Source of the DNA: JAJDIA01 sp031555505
Lineage (GTDB): Bacteria > Bacteroidota > Bacteroidia > Bacteroidales > Tannerellaceae
DNA length: 64,000 nucleotides
NCBI GenBank assembly: GCA_031555505.1
Contig: JAVBUH010000004.1
Location: 1-64,000 of the forward strand
Reading direction: 5' to 3'
The first letter of the stretch is position 1. Each line of letters opens with the position of its first letter. The position numbers were made by a program, and so were the translations under genes. The notes under the pieces were generated by a model. That model worked only from the letters and a program-made list of their open reading frames with translations, had not been told where the DNA came from and did not search any database. Shown piece by piece: positions 8,351 to 20,900 of the stretch.

Positions 8351-9550
8351 ATGCCCAGTATTTCACAGCGCGGTGTCAGTATGCCCGCTTCGCCTATCCG
8401 TAAGTTAGTTCCCTTGGCCAACAAGGCCAAAGCCAAAGGGATCAAGGTGTATCACCTGAATATCGGTCAGCCCGATATCGAAACGCCGGAAGTGGCATTG
8501 GATGCGGCGCGTCATATTGACCGGAAGATATTGGAGTATTCGCCCAGCGAAGGTATCCGTTCATTCCGTGAAAAGTTGGTGAAGTATTATGCTAAATTCA
8601 ATATCCAGGTAGATGTAGACGATATCATTATTACCACCGGAGGATCCGAAGCCGTATCTTTCTCATTCATGGCCTGTCTCGATCCGGGTGATGAGATATT
8701 AGTGCCTGAGCCTGCCTATGCCAATTACATGGCGTTTGCTATTTCGGGCGGTGCGGTGATCAAGACGGTGCCATCATCTATTGACAAAGGTTTCTCGTTG
8801 CCTCCGCTGGAGGAGTTTGAAGCGTTGATTACTCCCCGTACAAAAGCTATTCTGATCTGTAATCCCAACAACCCGACGGGCTATCTCTACACCCGCCGTG
8901 AGATGGAACAGATACGAGACTTGGTGAAGAAATACGACCTTTTTCTCTTCTCCGATGAAGTATATCGTGAGTTCTGCTATACAGGTGCGCCCTATATATC
9001 TGCTTTTCACCTGGAAGGGATCGAGAATAATGTGGTATTGGTAGACTCCGTATCCAAGCGATACAGTGAATGTGGTATCCGTATCGGTGCTATTATCACA
9101 AAGAATGTGCAGGTGCGTGAGAATGTGATGAAGTGGTGCCAGGCGCGCCTCAGTCCACCGCTGCTCGGGCAGATCGTGGCCGAGGCTTCATTGGATACGC
9201 CTGACGATTATATGCTGAATGTATATAACGAATATCTGGAACGCCGTAACTTCCTGGTAGATGGCATCAACCGTATTCCTGGTTGCTATTCGCCCATACC
9301 TATGGGTGCTTTCTATACGGTAGCCAAACTGCCGGTGGATGATTCGGACGCTTTCTGCGCCTGGTGTCTCGACAAGTTCAACTACGAAGGACAAACCGTC
9401 ATGATGGCACCGGCCTCCGGCTTCTATACCCATCCCGGTCTTGGGCGTAACGAAGTGCGTATTGCGTATGTACTGAATAAGGAAGATCTGGGGAAAGCAT
9501 TGGAAGTGCTTGCAAAAGCCCTCGAGGCCTACCCCGGACGAATACTATAG
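8351..9550 (+). CDS. Pyridoxal-phosphate aminotransferase, class I/II (aspartate aminotransferase-like)
   Basis: 399 residues, fold type I PLP enzyme. Visible signatures are LNIGQPDIETP near residue 35, the SEGI substrate-loop region, ICNPNNPTGYLYTR near 175 (NPNNPTG binds PLP), SDEVYREF near 200 and the Schiff-base region SVSKRYSECGIRIG near 235, where the Lys of SK is the expected PLP lysine. A C-terminal domain with EVRIAYVLN carries the substrate-carboxylate Arg. It transfers amino groups between an amino acid and 2-oxoglutarate in the cytoplasm. The exact substrate cannot be read from sequence. Three bases separate its stop from the next gene, so they are co-transcribed. Confidence 0.92.
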   Translation: MPSISQRGVSMPASPIRKLVPLANKAKAKGIKVYHLNIGQPDIETPEVALDAARHIDRKILEYSPSEGIRSFREKLVKYYAKFNIQVDVDDIIITTGGSEAVSFSFMACLDPGDEILVPEPAYANYMAFAISGGAVIKTVPSSIDKGFSLPPLEEFEALITPRTKAILICNPNNPTGYLYTRREMEQIRDLVKKYDLFLFSDEVYREFCYTGAPYISAFHLEGIENNVVLVDSVSKRYSECGIRIGAIITKNVQVRENVMKWCQARLSPPLLGQIVAEASLDTPDDYMLNVYNEYLERRNFLVDGINRIPGCYSPIPMGAFYTVAKLPVDDSDAFCAWCLDKFNYEGQTVMMAPASGFYTHPGLGRNEVRIAYVLNKEDLGKALEVLAKALEAYPGRIL

Positions 9551-9553
9551 CCA

Positions 9554-10798
9554 TTGCGTCTTGAATATTTCATAGCGAAGAAAATCCAATTCAGTCAGGA
9601 TGGTAGCCGTCAAGTGACTCCTCCGGCTGTGCGTATCGCCATGGCGGGAATTGCTTTGGGGTTGGCGGTGATGATTTTGTCCGTAGCAATTATTGTTGGC
9701 TTCAAGAAGGAAGTGCGGAATAAAGTGATCGGCTTTGGTTCACACATTCAGATCACGAACTTCGATAGTAATGCGTCGTATGAATATGCACCGATTGCGG
9801 TGAGTGATACGTTGCTGGCTGAATTGGCCGCATTTCCCGGTATCCGCCATGTGGAGGCCTTTGCCACTAAGCCGGGAATGATCAAGACCGAAGAAGATTT
9901 CCAGGGAATTATCTTAAAAGGCGTGGGGCGGGAGTATGACTGGACGTTCTTTCGCAATAACCTGAAAGAAGGCGAATTGCCTGTATTCGAGTCGGATAAG
10001 AGTTCTACTGATATTTTACTTTCCCGTTATATATGTGATCTGCTGGGGTTGAAACTGGGTGATCCGGTGCTGATGTACTTCATCCAGGACGATGTGCGTG
10101 CCCGCCGTTTCCATGTGAAGGGTATTTACGATTCGGGTTCGCCGGAGTTCGACAAGTTATACGCATTGGGTGATATCCGTCAGGTGCGCCGGTTGAACGG
10201 GTGGGAGGATGACCAGGTGAGTGGTTTGGAATTGTTGGTAGACGACTACAATAAGTTGGACGCCATCTCTGAAAACCTCTACTTTTTCATGGCAGAGAAG
10301 AAAGACCGCTTCGACAATCTGTTTTATACAAGGTCGATCAAAGAACTGAATTACATTATTTTTCACTGGCTCGGCGCACTGGATATTAATGTGGTGCTGA
10401 TCCTGATCCTGATGATGGCCGTAGCCGGATTCACGATGATATCCGGATTGTTGATCATCATCATGGAGCGCATCAATATGATCGGGGTACTGAAGGCGCT
10501 GGGTCAAAATAATGCCAGTATCCGGAAAGTATTCCTGTATATCGCCTTTTTCCTTATAGGGAAAGGAATGCTTTGGGGAAATGCAATCGGTATAGCTGTC
10601 TGTCTGGTACAGGAACATTTTCGCCTGTTCAAGCTTGACCCGTCGGTCTACTATGTGGACGCAGTGCCTGTTGAGTTCAACCTCCTTCACTTGCTCCTTA
10701 TTAACATCGGTGCACTGGCCGCCTCCATGGGTATGATGTTCGGTGCTACCTATATGATATCCAAAGTGGAACCGGTGAAAAGCATCCGGTTCGATTAA
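9554..10798 (+). CDS. ABC transporter permease, LolC/LolE-FtsX family
   Basis: 414 residues starting at TTG (9554), three bases after the aminotransferase stop. No ATG fits, and the resulting start RLEYFIAKKIQF is the usual opening of this family in Bacteroidetes. Layout: TM1 near residues 28-50 (MAGIALGLAVMILSVAIIVGFKKEV), a large periplasmic MacB-like domain (60-265), then three TM segments near 275-310, 325-350 and 375-400 (FtsX domain), ending with VEPVKSIRFD. It should pair with an ATPase encoded elsewhere, as no ATPase gene is nearby. The likely role is release of lipoproteins from the inner membrane toward a LolA-like carrier. A candidate carrier lies at 37,845. Confidence 0.88.
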   Translation: MRLEYFIAKKIQFSQDGSRQVTPPAVRIAMAGIALGLAVMILSVAIIVGFKKEVRNKVIGFGSHIQITNFDSNASYEYAPIAVSDTLLAELAAFPGIRHVEAFATKPGMIKTEEDFQGIILKGVGREYDWTFFRNNLKEGELPVFESDKSSTDILLSRYICDLLGLKLGDPVLMYFIQDDVRARRFHVKGIYDSGSPEFDKLYALGDIRQVRRLNGWEDDQVSGLELLVDDYNKLDAISENLYFFMAEKKDRFDNLFYTRSIKELNYIIFHWLGALDINVVLILILMMAVAGFTMISGLLIIIMERINMIGVLKALGQNNASIRKVFLYIAFFLIGKGMLWGNAIGIAVCLVQEHFRLFKLDPSVYYVDAVPVEFNLLHLLLINIGALAASMGMMFGATYMISKVEPVKSIRFD

Positions 10799-10816
10799 CC
10801 GGCTGCTTCGCGTTGG

Positions 10817-11773
10817 TCAGTAGACGGCTTTCGCCACCTTATACACACTCTCCGAGGCCAGGAATGTATAGAAGTGAAGGCTGGGTACGCCATGGGCGAT
10901 CAGGTCTTTGCATTGTTCGATGCACCATTCCACCCCTATGGCTTTGGCTTCGTCGTCTGTCTTGCACTTGCGCAGTTCGTTGGCAAACGGTTCGGGGATA
11001 TCGCACCGGAACACTTTGGGCAATACCGTCAACTGGTCGCGCAATACCACCGGCTTGATACCCGGGATGATGGGGATGGTAATTCCCTCGGCGCGTAAAC
11101 GGTCTACAAAGGCGTAGTATTTGGTGTTGTCGAAGAACATCTGTGTGACCAGGTATTCGGCCCCGTTTTTCACCTTCTCTTTCAGGTAGTGGATATCCGA
11201 TTCCAGGTTCGGCGCTTCTTCGTGTTTTTCCGGATAACAGGCCATCCCGTATGAGAAAGGTGTCTCATTCGGCTCGAAGCGGCTGCCGTCTACTGCAATC
11301 CCCTGATTGAAGTCGTTCACCTGTAGCTGGAGATCGGTGGCATGATTGTGAAATTGTTCGGGTCTCTCCGATGGTTCGAGCACCTTGTTGTCGCCGCGAA
11401 GCAACAATAGGTTATATACCCGCAGGAAATTGAGATCTATCAGCCCGTATTCGGTTTCATCTTTGCTGAATCCTTTACATATAATATGTGGTACGGCCGG
11501 GATGCCATAGATGGTCTGGATAGCCGAAGCGATAGCTACAGATCCGGGCCGCTTGCGGGTATTGATCTGGTGGATTGTGCCGTCGGCCAGCGTTTTGAAC
11601 TGGTTCTCGCTGTGGTGCGAGGTGATGTTGATATATTTCGGGTCGAATGCACGTAACTTGTCTATTACATCATACACCCGCTGGATGTTGTTCCCTTTCA
11701 GCGGGGGGAGTATCTCGAATGAAAAAGCGGTAGATGTTGTGTTTTTAATCAGATCACTTACTTTTACTTTCAT
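10817..11773 (-). CDS. metF: Methylenetetrahydrofolate reductase
   Basis: 318 residues, the typical bacterial MetF length. It reduces 5,10-methylene-THF to 5-methyl-THF with FAD and NADH, supplying methyl groups for methionine synthesis in the cytoplasm. Visible family features are SFEILPPLKGNN near residue 18 (FEhhPP motif with the catalytic Glu), ITSHH near 50, LLLRGD near 130, YFPEKH-like CYPEKHEEAP near 190 and QMFFDNTKYYAF near 220 (folate-binding region). It converges on the permease gene across an 18-bp gap and is divergent from ilvE with a shared promoter region. Confidence 0.96.
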   Translation of the reverse strand: MKVKVSDLIKNTTSTAFSFEILPPLKGNNIQRVYDVIDKLRAFDPKYINITSHHSENQFKTLADGTIHQINTRKRPGSVAIASAIQTIYGIPAVPHIICKGFSKDETEYGLIDLNFLRVYNLLLLRGDNKVLEPSERPEQFHNHATDLQLQVNDFNQGIAVDGSRFEPNETPFSYGMACYPEKHEEAPNLESDIHYLKEKVKNGAEYLVTQMFFDNTKYYAFVDRLRAEGITIPIIPGIKPVVLRDQLTVLPKVFRCDIPEPFANELRKCKTDDEAKAIGVEWCIEQCKDLIAHGVPSLHFYTFLASESVYKVAKAVY

Positions 11774-11791
11774 TTCTCTTTATTTTTAGTG

Positions 11792-11829
11792 CAAAAGTAA
11801 CACATCCCGGGCGAAATTCCTTACTTTTG
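11792..11829. promoter_or_regulatory. Divergent -7 elements between metF and ilvE
   Basis: The minus strand carries TACTTTTG (11792-11799) for metF and the plus strand carries an identical TACTTTTG (11822-11829) for ilvE, both fitting TAnnTTTG. The mirror-image pair, only 22 bp apart, suggests that the two promoters influence each other. Confidence 0.55.
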
Positions 11830-11854
11830 CCTGTGTTATCTAAATTCAACAGTT

Positions 11855-12874
11855 ATGGAAAATATAAACTGGTCTGATCTTACGTTCGGTTACATGAAGA
11901 CAGACTACAATGTGCGTTGCTACTACCGCAATGGTAAATGGGGCGAATTGGAAGTATCGTCTTCCGAGATTCTGAATATCCACATGGCGGCGACCTGTCT
12001 GCATTACGGGCAGGAGGCATTTGAGGGTTTAAAGGCATTCATGGGCAAAGACGGCAAGGTGCGCGTCTTCCGCATGGATGAAAACGCAAAGCGTATGCAG
12101 AGCTCCAGCCGTGGTATCAGGATGGCCGAGCTGCCGGTCGAGATTTTTGAAGAAGCCGTGCGCAAGGTGGTGAAACTCAATATGCGTTTTGTTCCGCCCT
12201 ACGGCAGCGGTGCTTCGCTTTATATCCGTCCACTGTTGATCGGCCTCGGTGCCCAGGTAGGTGTGAAGCCGGCCGACGAATACATGTTCATGGTATTTGT
12301 CACGCCGGTGGGTCCGTATTTCAAAAGCGGATTCAAACCCACACAGGTATGTATCCTTCGCGACTACGACCGTGCCGCTCCGCAGGGAACAGGCTCCTAT
12401 AAGGTAGGCGGGAACTACGCCGCCAGCCTAGCTGCCGGCGAAATAGCCCGTGAGAAAGGCTACGCGGCTGTGCTCTACCTCGACCCGAAAGAAAAGAAAT
12501 ACCTCGACGAATGCGGCCCGGCCAACTTCTTCGGTATCCGTGGCAACAGCTATATTACACCACAGTCTAACTCTATCCTCCCATCTATCACCAACAAGAG
12601 CCTGATGCAACTGGCTACGGATATGGGGCTAACGGTAGAACGCCGTCCCGTTCCGGTGGAAGAACTGGCTACGCTGGAAGAAGCCGCCGAGTGTGGCACC
12701 GCTGCCGTGATCACGCCGCTCGCTAAGATAGACGACCTGGATGAAGGCAAAACCTACCTTTATGCCAAAGACGGCAACGCCGGCCCTGTATGCACCAAGC
12801 TCTACAATAAGCTGCTCGGTATCCAGACAGGCGACGAAGCTGATCCGTATGGTTGGGTGACGGTGATTGAGTAA
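11855..12874 (+). CDS. ilvE: Branched-chain-amino-acid aminotransferase
   Basis: 339 residues, fold type IV PLP enzyme that makes or degrades valine, leucine and isoleucine in the cytoplasm. Visible features are HYGQEAFEGLKAF near residue 50, YIRPLLIG near 125, GSYKVGGNYAASL near 185 with the Schiff-base Lys, YLDECGPANFFG near 215 (E-x-G-x-x-N motif) and the C-terminal GTAAVITP region. Length is normal for the long (class II) type common in Bacteroidetes. It is followed at once by an intrinsic terminator and then by a 42-bp copy of its own 3' coding sequence (12,939-12,980). Confidence 0.96.
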   Translation: MENINWSDLTFGYMKTDYNVRCYYRNGKWGELEVSSSEILNIHMAATCLHYGQEAFEGLKAFMGKDGKVRVFRMDENAKRMQSSSRGIRMAELPVEIFEEAVRKVVKLNMRFVPPYGSGASLYIRPLLIGLGAQVGVKPADEYMFMVFVTPVGPYFKSGFKPTQVCILRDYDRAAPQGTGSYKVGGNYAASLAAGEIAREKGYAAVLYLDPKEKKYLDECGPANFFGIRGNSYITPQSNSILPSITNKSLMQLATDMGLTVERRPVPVEELATLEEAAECGTAAVITPLAKIDDLDEGKTYLYAKDGNAGPVCTKLYNKLLGIQTGDEADPYGWVTVIE

Positions 12875-12900
12875 GAAGAAACTTTACTTGTATCGTATAG

Positions 12901-12934
12901 ATAGCCAGGAGTATACGCGCCTGGCTATTTTTTT
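12901..12934 (+). terminator. Intrinsic terminator of ilvE
   Basis: A perfect 9-bp stem ATAGCCAGG / CCTGGCTAT with a 10-nt loop and a run of seven T residues, 27 bases after the ilvE stop. Confidence 0.92.
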
Positions 12935-12938
12935 GTCT

Positions 12939-12980
12939 CCTTTATGCCAAAGACGGCAACGCCGGTCATGTATGCACCAA
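12939..12980 (+). repeat. 42-bp duplicate of the ilvE 3' coding region
   Basis: Bases 12,939-12,980 match ilvE positions 12,757-12,798 at 40 of 42 positions (offset 182 bp). The first 27 bases are identical. It begins a few bases after the terminator T-run and is not part of an intact reading frame. It looks like the relic of a short duplication or an imprecise rearrangement. Confidence 0.85.
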
Positions 12981-13051
12981 CTTGCTAACTCTAAATGGAT
13001 ACTATTACGATTTTTTTGCTATCTCTGTATTGCAAAACCAGGAAAGACGCC

Positions 13052-13059
13052 TATCTTTG
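13052..13059 (+). promoter_or_regulatory. -7 promoter element for the AAA ATPase gene
   Basis: TATCTTTG matches TAnnTTTG exactly, 31 bases before the GTG start at 13,091. Confidence 0.5.
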
Positions 13060-13090
13060 CCGCGCTGATATAGATAATGGATAAGACCAA

Positions 13091-14269
13091 GTGGAATCAT
13101 TTTTTCTTACACACAAATATTTAGTGGAGCACCTTTACTCGCCGGTGCGGCGGGTATTGATGGATGAAATCGACTGGAACGACCGGCTGATCGGCATCAA
13201 AGGTTCACGGGGTGTGGGAAAAACTACTTTCTTGCTGAGCATTGCCCGTGAGTATTTTGGAGCCGATAATAAGGAATGTTTATATATCAACCTCAATCAC
13301 TTTTATTTCACCGAACGCACGATTGTGGATTTTGCGTCTGAGTTCCGTGCCAAGGGTGGTAAAGTATTGTTGATTGACCAGGTATTCAAATACCCCGACT
13401 GGTCCAAGGAATTGCGCTATTGCTTCGATCACTTTACGGATCTGAAGATCGTTTTTTCAGGATCGTCGGTGATGCGGTTGAAGGAAGAAAACCCCGACCT
13501 GTCGGGTAAGGTCGCTTCCTACCAATTGCGTGGATTCTCGTTCCGCGAGTTTCTCAACCTGATATCCGGCAACGATTTCCAGCCCTATACGCTCGAAGAA
13601 ATGCTGGCCAACCATCAGGAGATTGCCACCCGCATCTGCTCGGTCGTAAAGCCAATGGCGTATTTTGAAGACTACCTGCACCACGGATTCTACCCGTTCT
13701 TCCTCGAAAAGCGGAATTTTTCGGAAAACCTGCTCAAGACGATGAACATGATGCTTGAGGTGGATGTGTTATACATCAAACAGATCGAACAAAGTTACCT
13801 GCCCAAACTGCGCAAGCTACTTTATCTGCTGGCTATCAATGCTCCCTGTACCCCGAACGTGAGCCAGTTGAGTAAGGATATAGAAACTTCACGCGCCACC
13901 GTCATGAATTACATTAAATACTTGACGGATGCCAGATTAATGTCTATCTTGTACCGCGAAGGCGAAACGTTCCCGAAGAAACCATCGAAGGTCTACATGT
14001 ACAATTCCAACCTGATGTACCCCATCCGCCCGGAAGATGTCAACATGCAGGCCGTACGCGAGTCCTTTTTCTTCAACCAACTGATGAAAGACAACCGGTT
14101 GAATGAGGCCGACAAGAACGCACACTTCCTGGTGAATGGCCGCTATAGCTTCCGGATTGAAGAAAACGCACGCGTAAAGAATAATGCAGAGTTGTGCTAT
14201 GCAGTTGATAAGACCGAGATTGGAGAGGGCAATGTGATGCCCCTCTGGCTGTTTGGTTTTTTGTATTAA
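13091..14269 (+). CDS. AAA ATPase of the COG1373/DUF4143 type with degenerate catalytic motifs
   Basis: 392 residues from a GTG. The ATG at 13,077 is out of frame and soon meets a stop. The Walker A motif GSRGVGKTT is intact (about residues 37-45). The Walker B region reads VLLIDQVFKYPDW (residues about 92-104), so Gln97 stands where the family has the catalytic Glu (usually DEIHKYPNW). A winged-helix-like segment follows (LSKDIETSRATVMNYIKYL, near 260-280). The C-terminal nuclease-like DUF4143 part normally carries FEVGGK, but here reads FRIEEN (about 354-359). The protein may thus bind but not hydrolyse ATP. Families like this occur in many copies per Bacteroidetes genome with unknown roles. 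It stands alone between ilvE and nifJ. Confidence 0.85.
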   Translation: MESFFLTHKYLVEHLYSPVRRVLMDEIDWNDRLIGIKGSRGVGKTTFLLSIAREYFGADNKECLYINLNHFYFTERTIVDFASEFRAKGGKVLLIDQVFKYPDWSKELRYCFDHFTDLKIVFSGSSVMRLKEENPDLSGKVASYQLRGFSFREFLNLISGNDFQPYTLEEMLANHQEIATRICSVVKPMAYFEDYLHHGFYPFFLEKRNFSENLLKTMNMMLEVDVLYIKQIEQSYLPKLRKLLYLLAINAPCTPNVSQLSKDIETSRATVMNYIKYLTDARLMSILYREGETFPKKPSKVYMYNSNLMYPIRPEDVNMQAVRESFFFNQLMKDNRLNEADKNAHFLVNGRYSFRIEENARVKNNAELCYAVDKTEIGEGNVMPLWLFGFLY

Positions 14270-14317
14270 GTAAGCGAGTATAATAAGTTAATTACATACT
14301 AATAGTTTATTGGGTTT

Positions 14318-17860
<3,543 letters not shown>

Positions 17861-17892
17861 GCCGTTGTTTACGATTAATGATCAATAGAAGA

Positions 17893-17930
17893 GAGGGGCT
17901 GTCCGATTTTTTTGGACAGCCCCTTTTATT
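17893..17930. terminator. Intrinsic terminator between convergent nifJ and the hybrid regulator
   Basis: Stem AGGGGCTGTCC / GGACAGCCCCT with an A/T-rich loop, followed on the plus strand by TTTTATTT. It mainly serves nifJ. The minus-strand T-run is weak. Confidence 0.88.
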
Positions 17931-17942
17931 TGGCCTTTGTGG

Positions 17943-20900
17943 TTACTTTTTCCGGAAGTCTACCGGTGTAATGCCGAACTGCTTCTTGAAGCATTTGCTG
18001 AAATAGGCCGGGTTGGTAAATCCGAGACGGTAGGCTATTTCGGCGATGGTGAGGTCTCGATCTTCCGTCAGCAGGCGCATCCCTTTTTCCATTTTCAAGT
18101 GGAGGATATAATCGTTGGGGGTCATGCCCGTGATCTGTTTGATTTGGGTGAACAGACGTGTACGACTGATACCCAGATCGCGGCTCCAGGCCGTGGTGTC
18201 GTAGTCGGTATTACTACAGTTGTTCTCGATGGCCTGGTTGGCTTGTTCGAGGAACCCCTGATCGCGGCTATTGGTAATAAATTCCACTGTCTCACCCTCC
18301 GGCCTTTTGGCCAGGTTTTGTAATATCTTCTTCCGGTTACGTACCAGGTGATTGCAGCGGAGGAAAAGTATTTCAATGTTGAACGGTTTGATAATGTAGG
18401 CATCTGTACCACTCCGTATACTTTCGATGTGTTGTTTTTCGGAAGGTTGGGAGGTCATCAGTACCACTGGGATGTGCAAGGTGTTGATATTGGACTTCAG
18501 CATCTGGCACATTTCCATACCTGACAGTCTATGCAGATTGATCTCGCTCAGGATGATATCCGGATGTTCACGGGTAGCGTATTCGTATCCGGCTTGGGCG
18601 TCGTTGACGGCTGTTACATCGTACACTACTGAAAAAGCTTCTTTCAACATCTCACGCATCTCATCATTTTCTTCAATTAGCAACATGTGTACGCCTTTTT
18701 CTTCGTCTCCGGTCAGGATAAGCTCGCTTCTGAAGCTCTCTTTTTTTACTTCCGGATGGATGAGTGACAGTGGTTCTACAGGTTCAGATGTATCCTGTAG
18801 TTCCTTCTCTGTGAAATGCGTGTTGCCCAGCAGTAACCGGATGATGTACGTGCGTGTATGCTTTTCTTTTTCATCCAGGATATCTATCTCACCCCGGTGT
18901 AGGGACAGGATGCCTTTGCTGAAAGCCAGTCCGATCCCCCCTTCCGGTAACAGGGAAAAATCAGATCGCATATTGGTCTTGTTGTTCAGGAAATCAAACA
19001 GGTAGTTGTTCGATTCGCTATCGCTGATGTTTCCTTTCCGGGTGATACGTATCTCGGCCCATTTGCTTTGTTGATGCAGGGAGAGCGTTATCGATTCTTT
19101 GGCGGTAGTTTCCTTGAATACAAAGGTGAGCAGGTTGTAGATCGTTTTCTGTATTTGTTTGAGATCAAACCACACCTGTACAGGCGTATGTAAAGGAACA
19201 ATCCGGTAGATAATTTGTTTTTCAGACGCATATTTTTGATAAAGGCTTCCTATTTCTTCCAGATGATGTGCCAGATTGTGTTCCTTCACCCTCAGGTGGA
19301 GGCGGTTTTGATCCAGCTTTCTGAAGTCGATAAGTTCCGTTATCAGGTCTTGTAGCCGGGAAGCCTGTTTCTGGATCCGGTCGATCTTGTTGACGGCAGA
19401 GGCGGGGAGATCATGTGACAGGCGGTCTAGTTGCGAGAGGATCAGTGTGATCGGGGTACGGAACTCGTTTGACAGGTTGACAAAAAAGTTCAGTTTGTTC
19501 CGGTTGGCTTCTTCGATGCGACCTACTTCCTTACGCTCGCTTTCCAATGATAACTGGAGTTTTAGTTTACTTTTGTTGAAACGCATAAACCACCAAAGGA
19601 TCAGCAGGATGATTGCTGTATATATCACATAAGCCGGTAGTGTGGCCCAAACCGGTGGTTTGATAATGATTGCTAACTCTGTACTTTTATTTGTAGCAGG
19701 CTCTCTAACCACCAGCTTATAGTTGCCGGGACGGAGTGAATTGAATATAATCGTTTTATAGTCAGTCTCCGTCCAATAATTTTCCAATCCTTCCAGTTTG
19801 TATTCATACCGGTTTGTGTGCGATGAGAGGTAGTTGGACGAAGCAAAAGAGATGGCCAGGGTATTCTTGTTGTAAGGCAGCGTGATCTTGTCTGCTGTAT
19901 ACAAGCTGTTTTTCAATAAAGGGGAAGAAGCCGATATAGGTTTGTTGTTGATCGATAAGGACGAAAAATAGAGGGTGTAGTCACTAGACATCTCCGTTTG
20001 CAGGATATCGCTTTCCGAGAAGATGAGCAGGCCATATAATCCACCTACATAGATGCGGTCTCGCATGTAGGAGCTATACAGCCCGCAATCGATGCTTAAC
20101 GCCGACAATGGAAAGGTGGGGCTCAGGTGAAAATGCCGTGAAGAGATGATCTGCCTGCTGTCGTCAATACTCAAAATGGAGATTCCCTTGTTGGTGGTGA
20201 CGATTAAGTTTCCATACCACGAAAAGGTCATATTATAGCAGATGCTGCTCAACAGATGCTGCTGCTCAGTGGCAAAAGGATGGAAGGAATCATTCTCCAT
20301 ATCATAACTGACGATACCCGATTTAAGTGTAGCCAGGAAAAGTCCTCGTTTGGAATCACCACAGATGTTTACAATGGCGCTGGGGATGGCACTACTTTCC
20401 CGGATGCCATCACCATAATTCCGGATGATTTGCAGGGTATCCAGGTTGATAGTAAGCAATCCGGATCGGAAAGAAGATATCCAGAGCACGTTCCGGTCGT
20501 CGATGTAAATCGTCCGAATGATGTCTGAAGAGGCTTTCCGTAGAGTCGGTTCATCAAAGTACCACGAAATCTTCAGTGATGCTCTGTCCAGCCTGAAAAT
20601 ACCATCTTGGGTGAGCAGCATGAGATCGTCTTTATACGGATGGATCTCTTCCACGATACGTTGCAGGTTCGAGTTTAGGTCTCCATACGGGATTCGATGT
20701 ATCTGGCGGGTTTTGATATCGAGATAACACATACCGTCCATATAGGTCCCGATAAAGATGCGGTCGTATTTCTCGTCATACCAAAGGCTTCTTATTTTGC
20801 CTCTGGGCAAGCCGTCTGCGATAGTGAGGTGAATCACCTTATTGCTGCCTTGGTGCATGATGTTGATGCCACTCCCTTCAGTGGCAATGTACAGCGTCTG

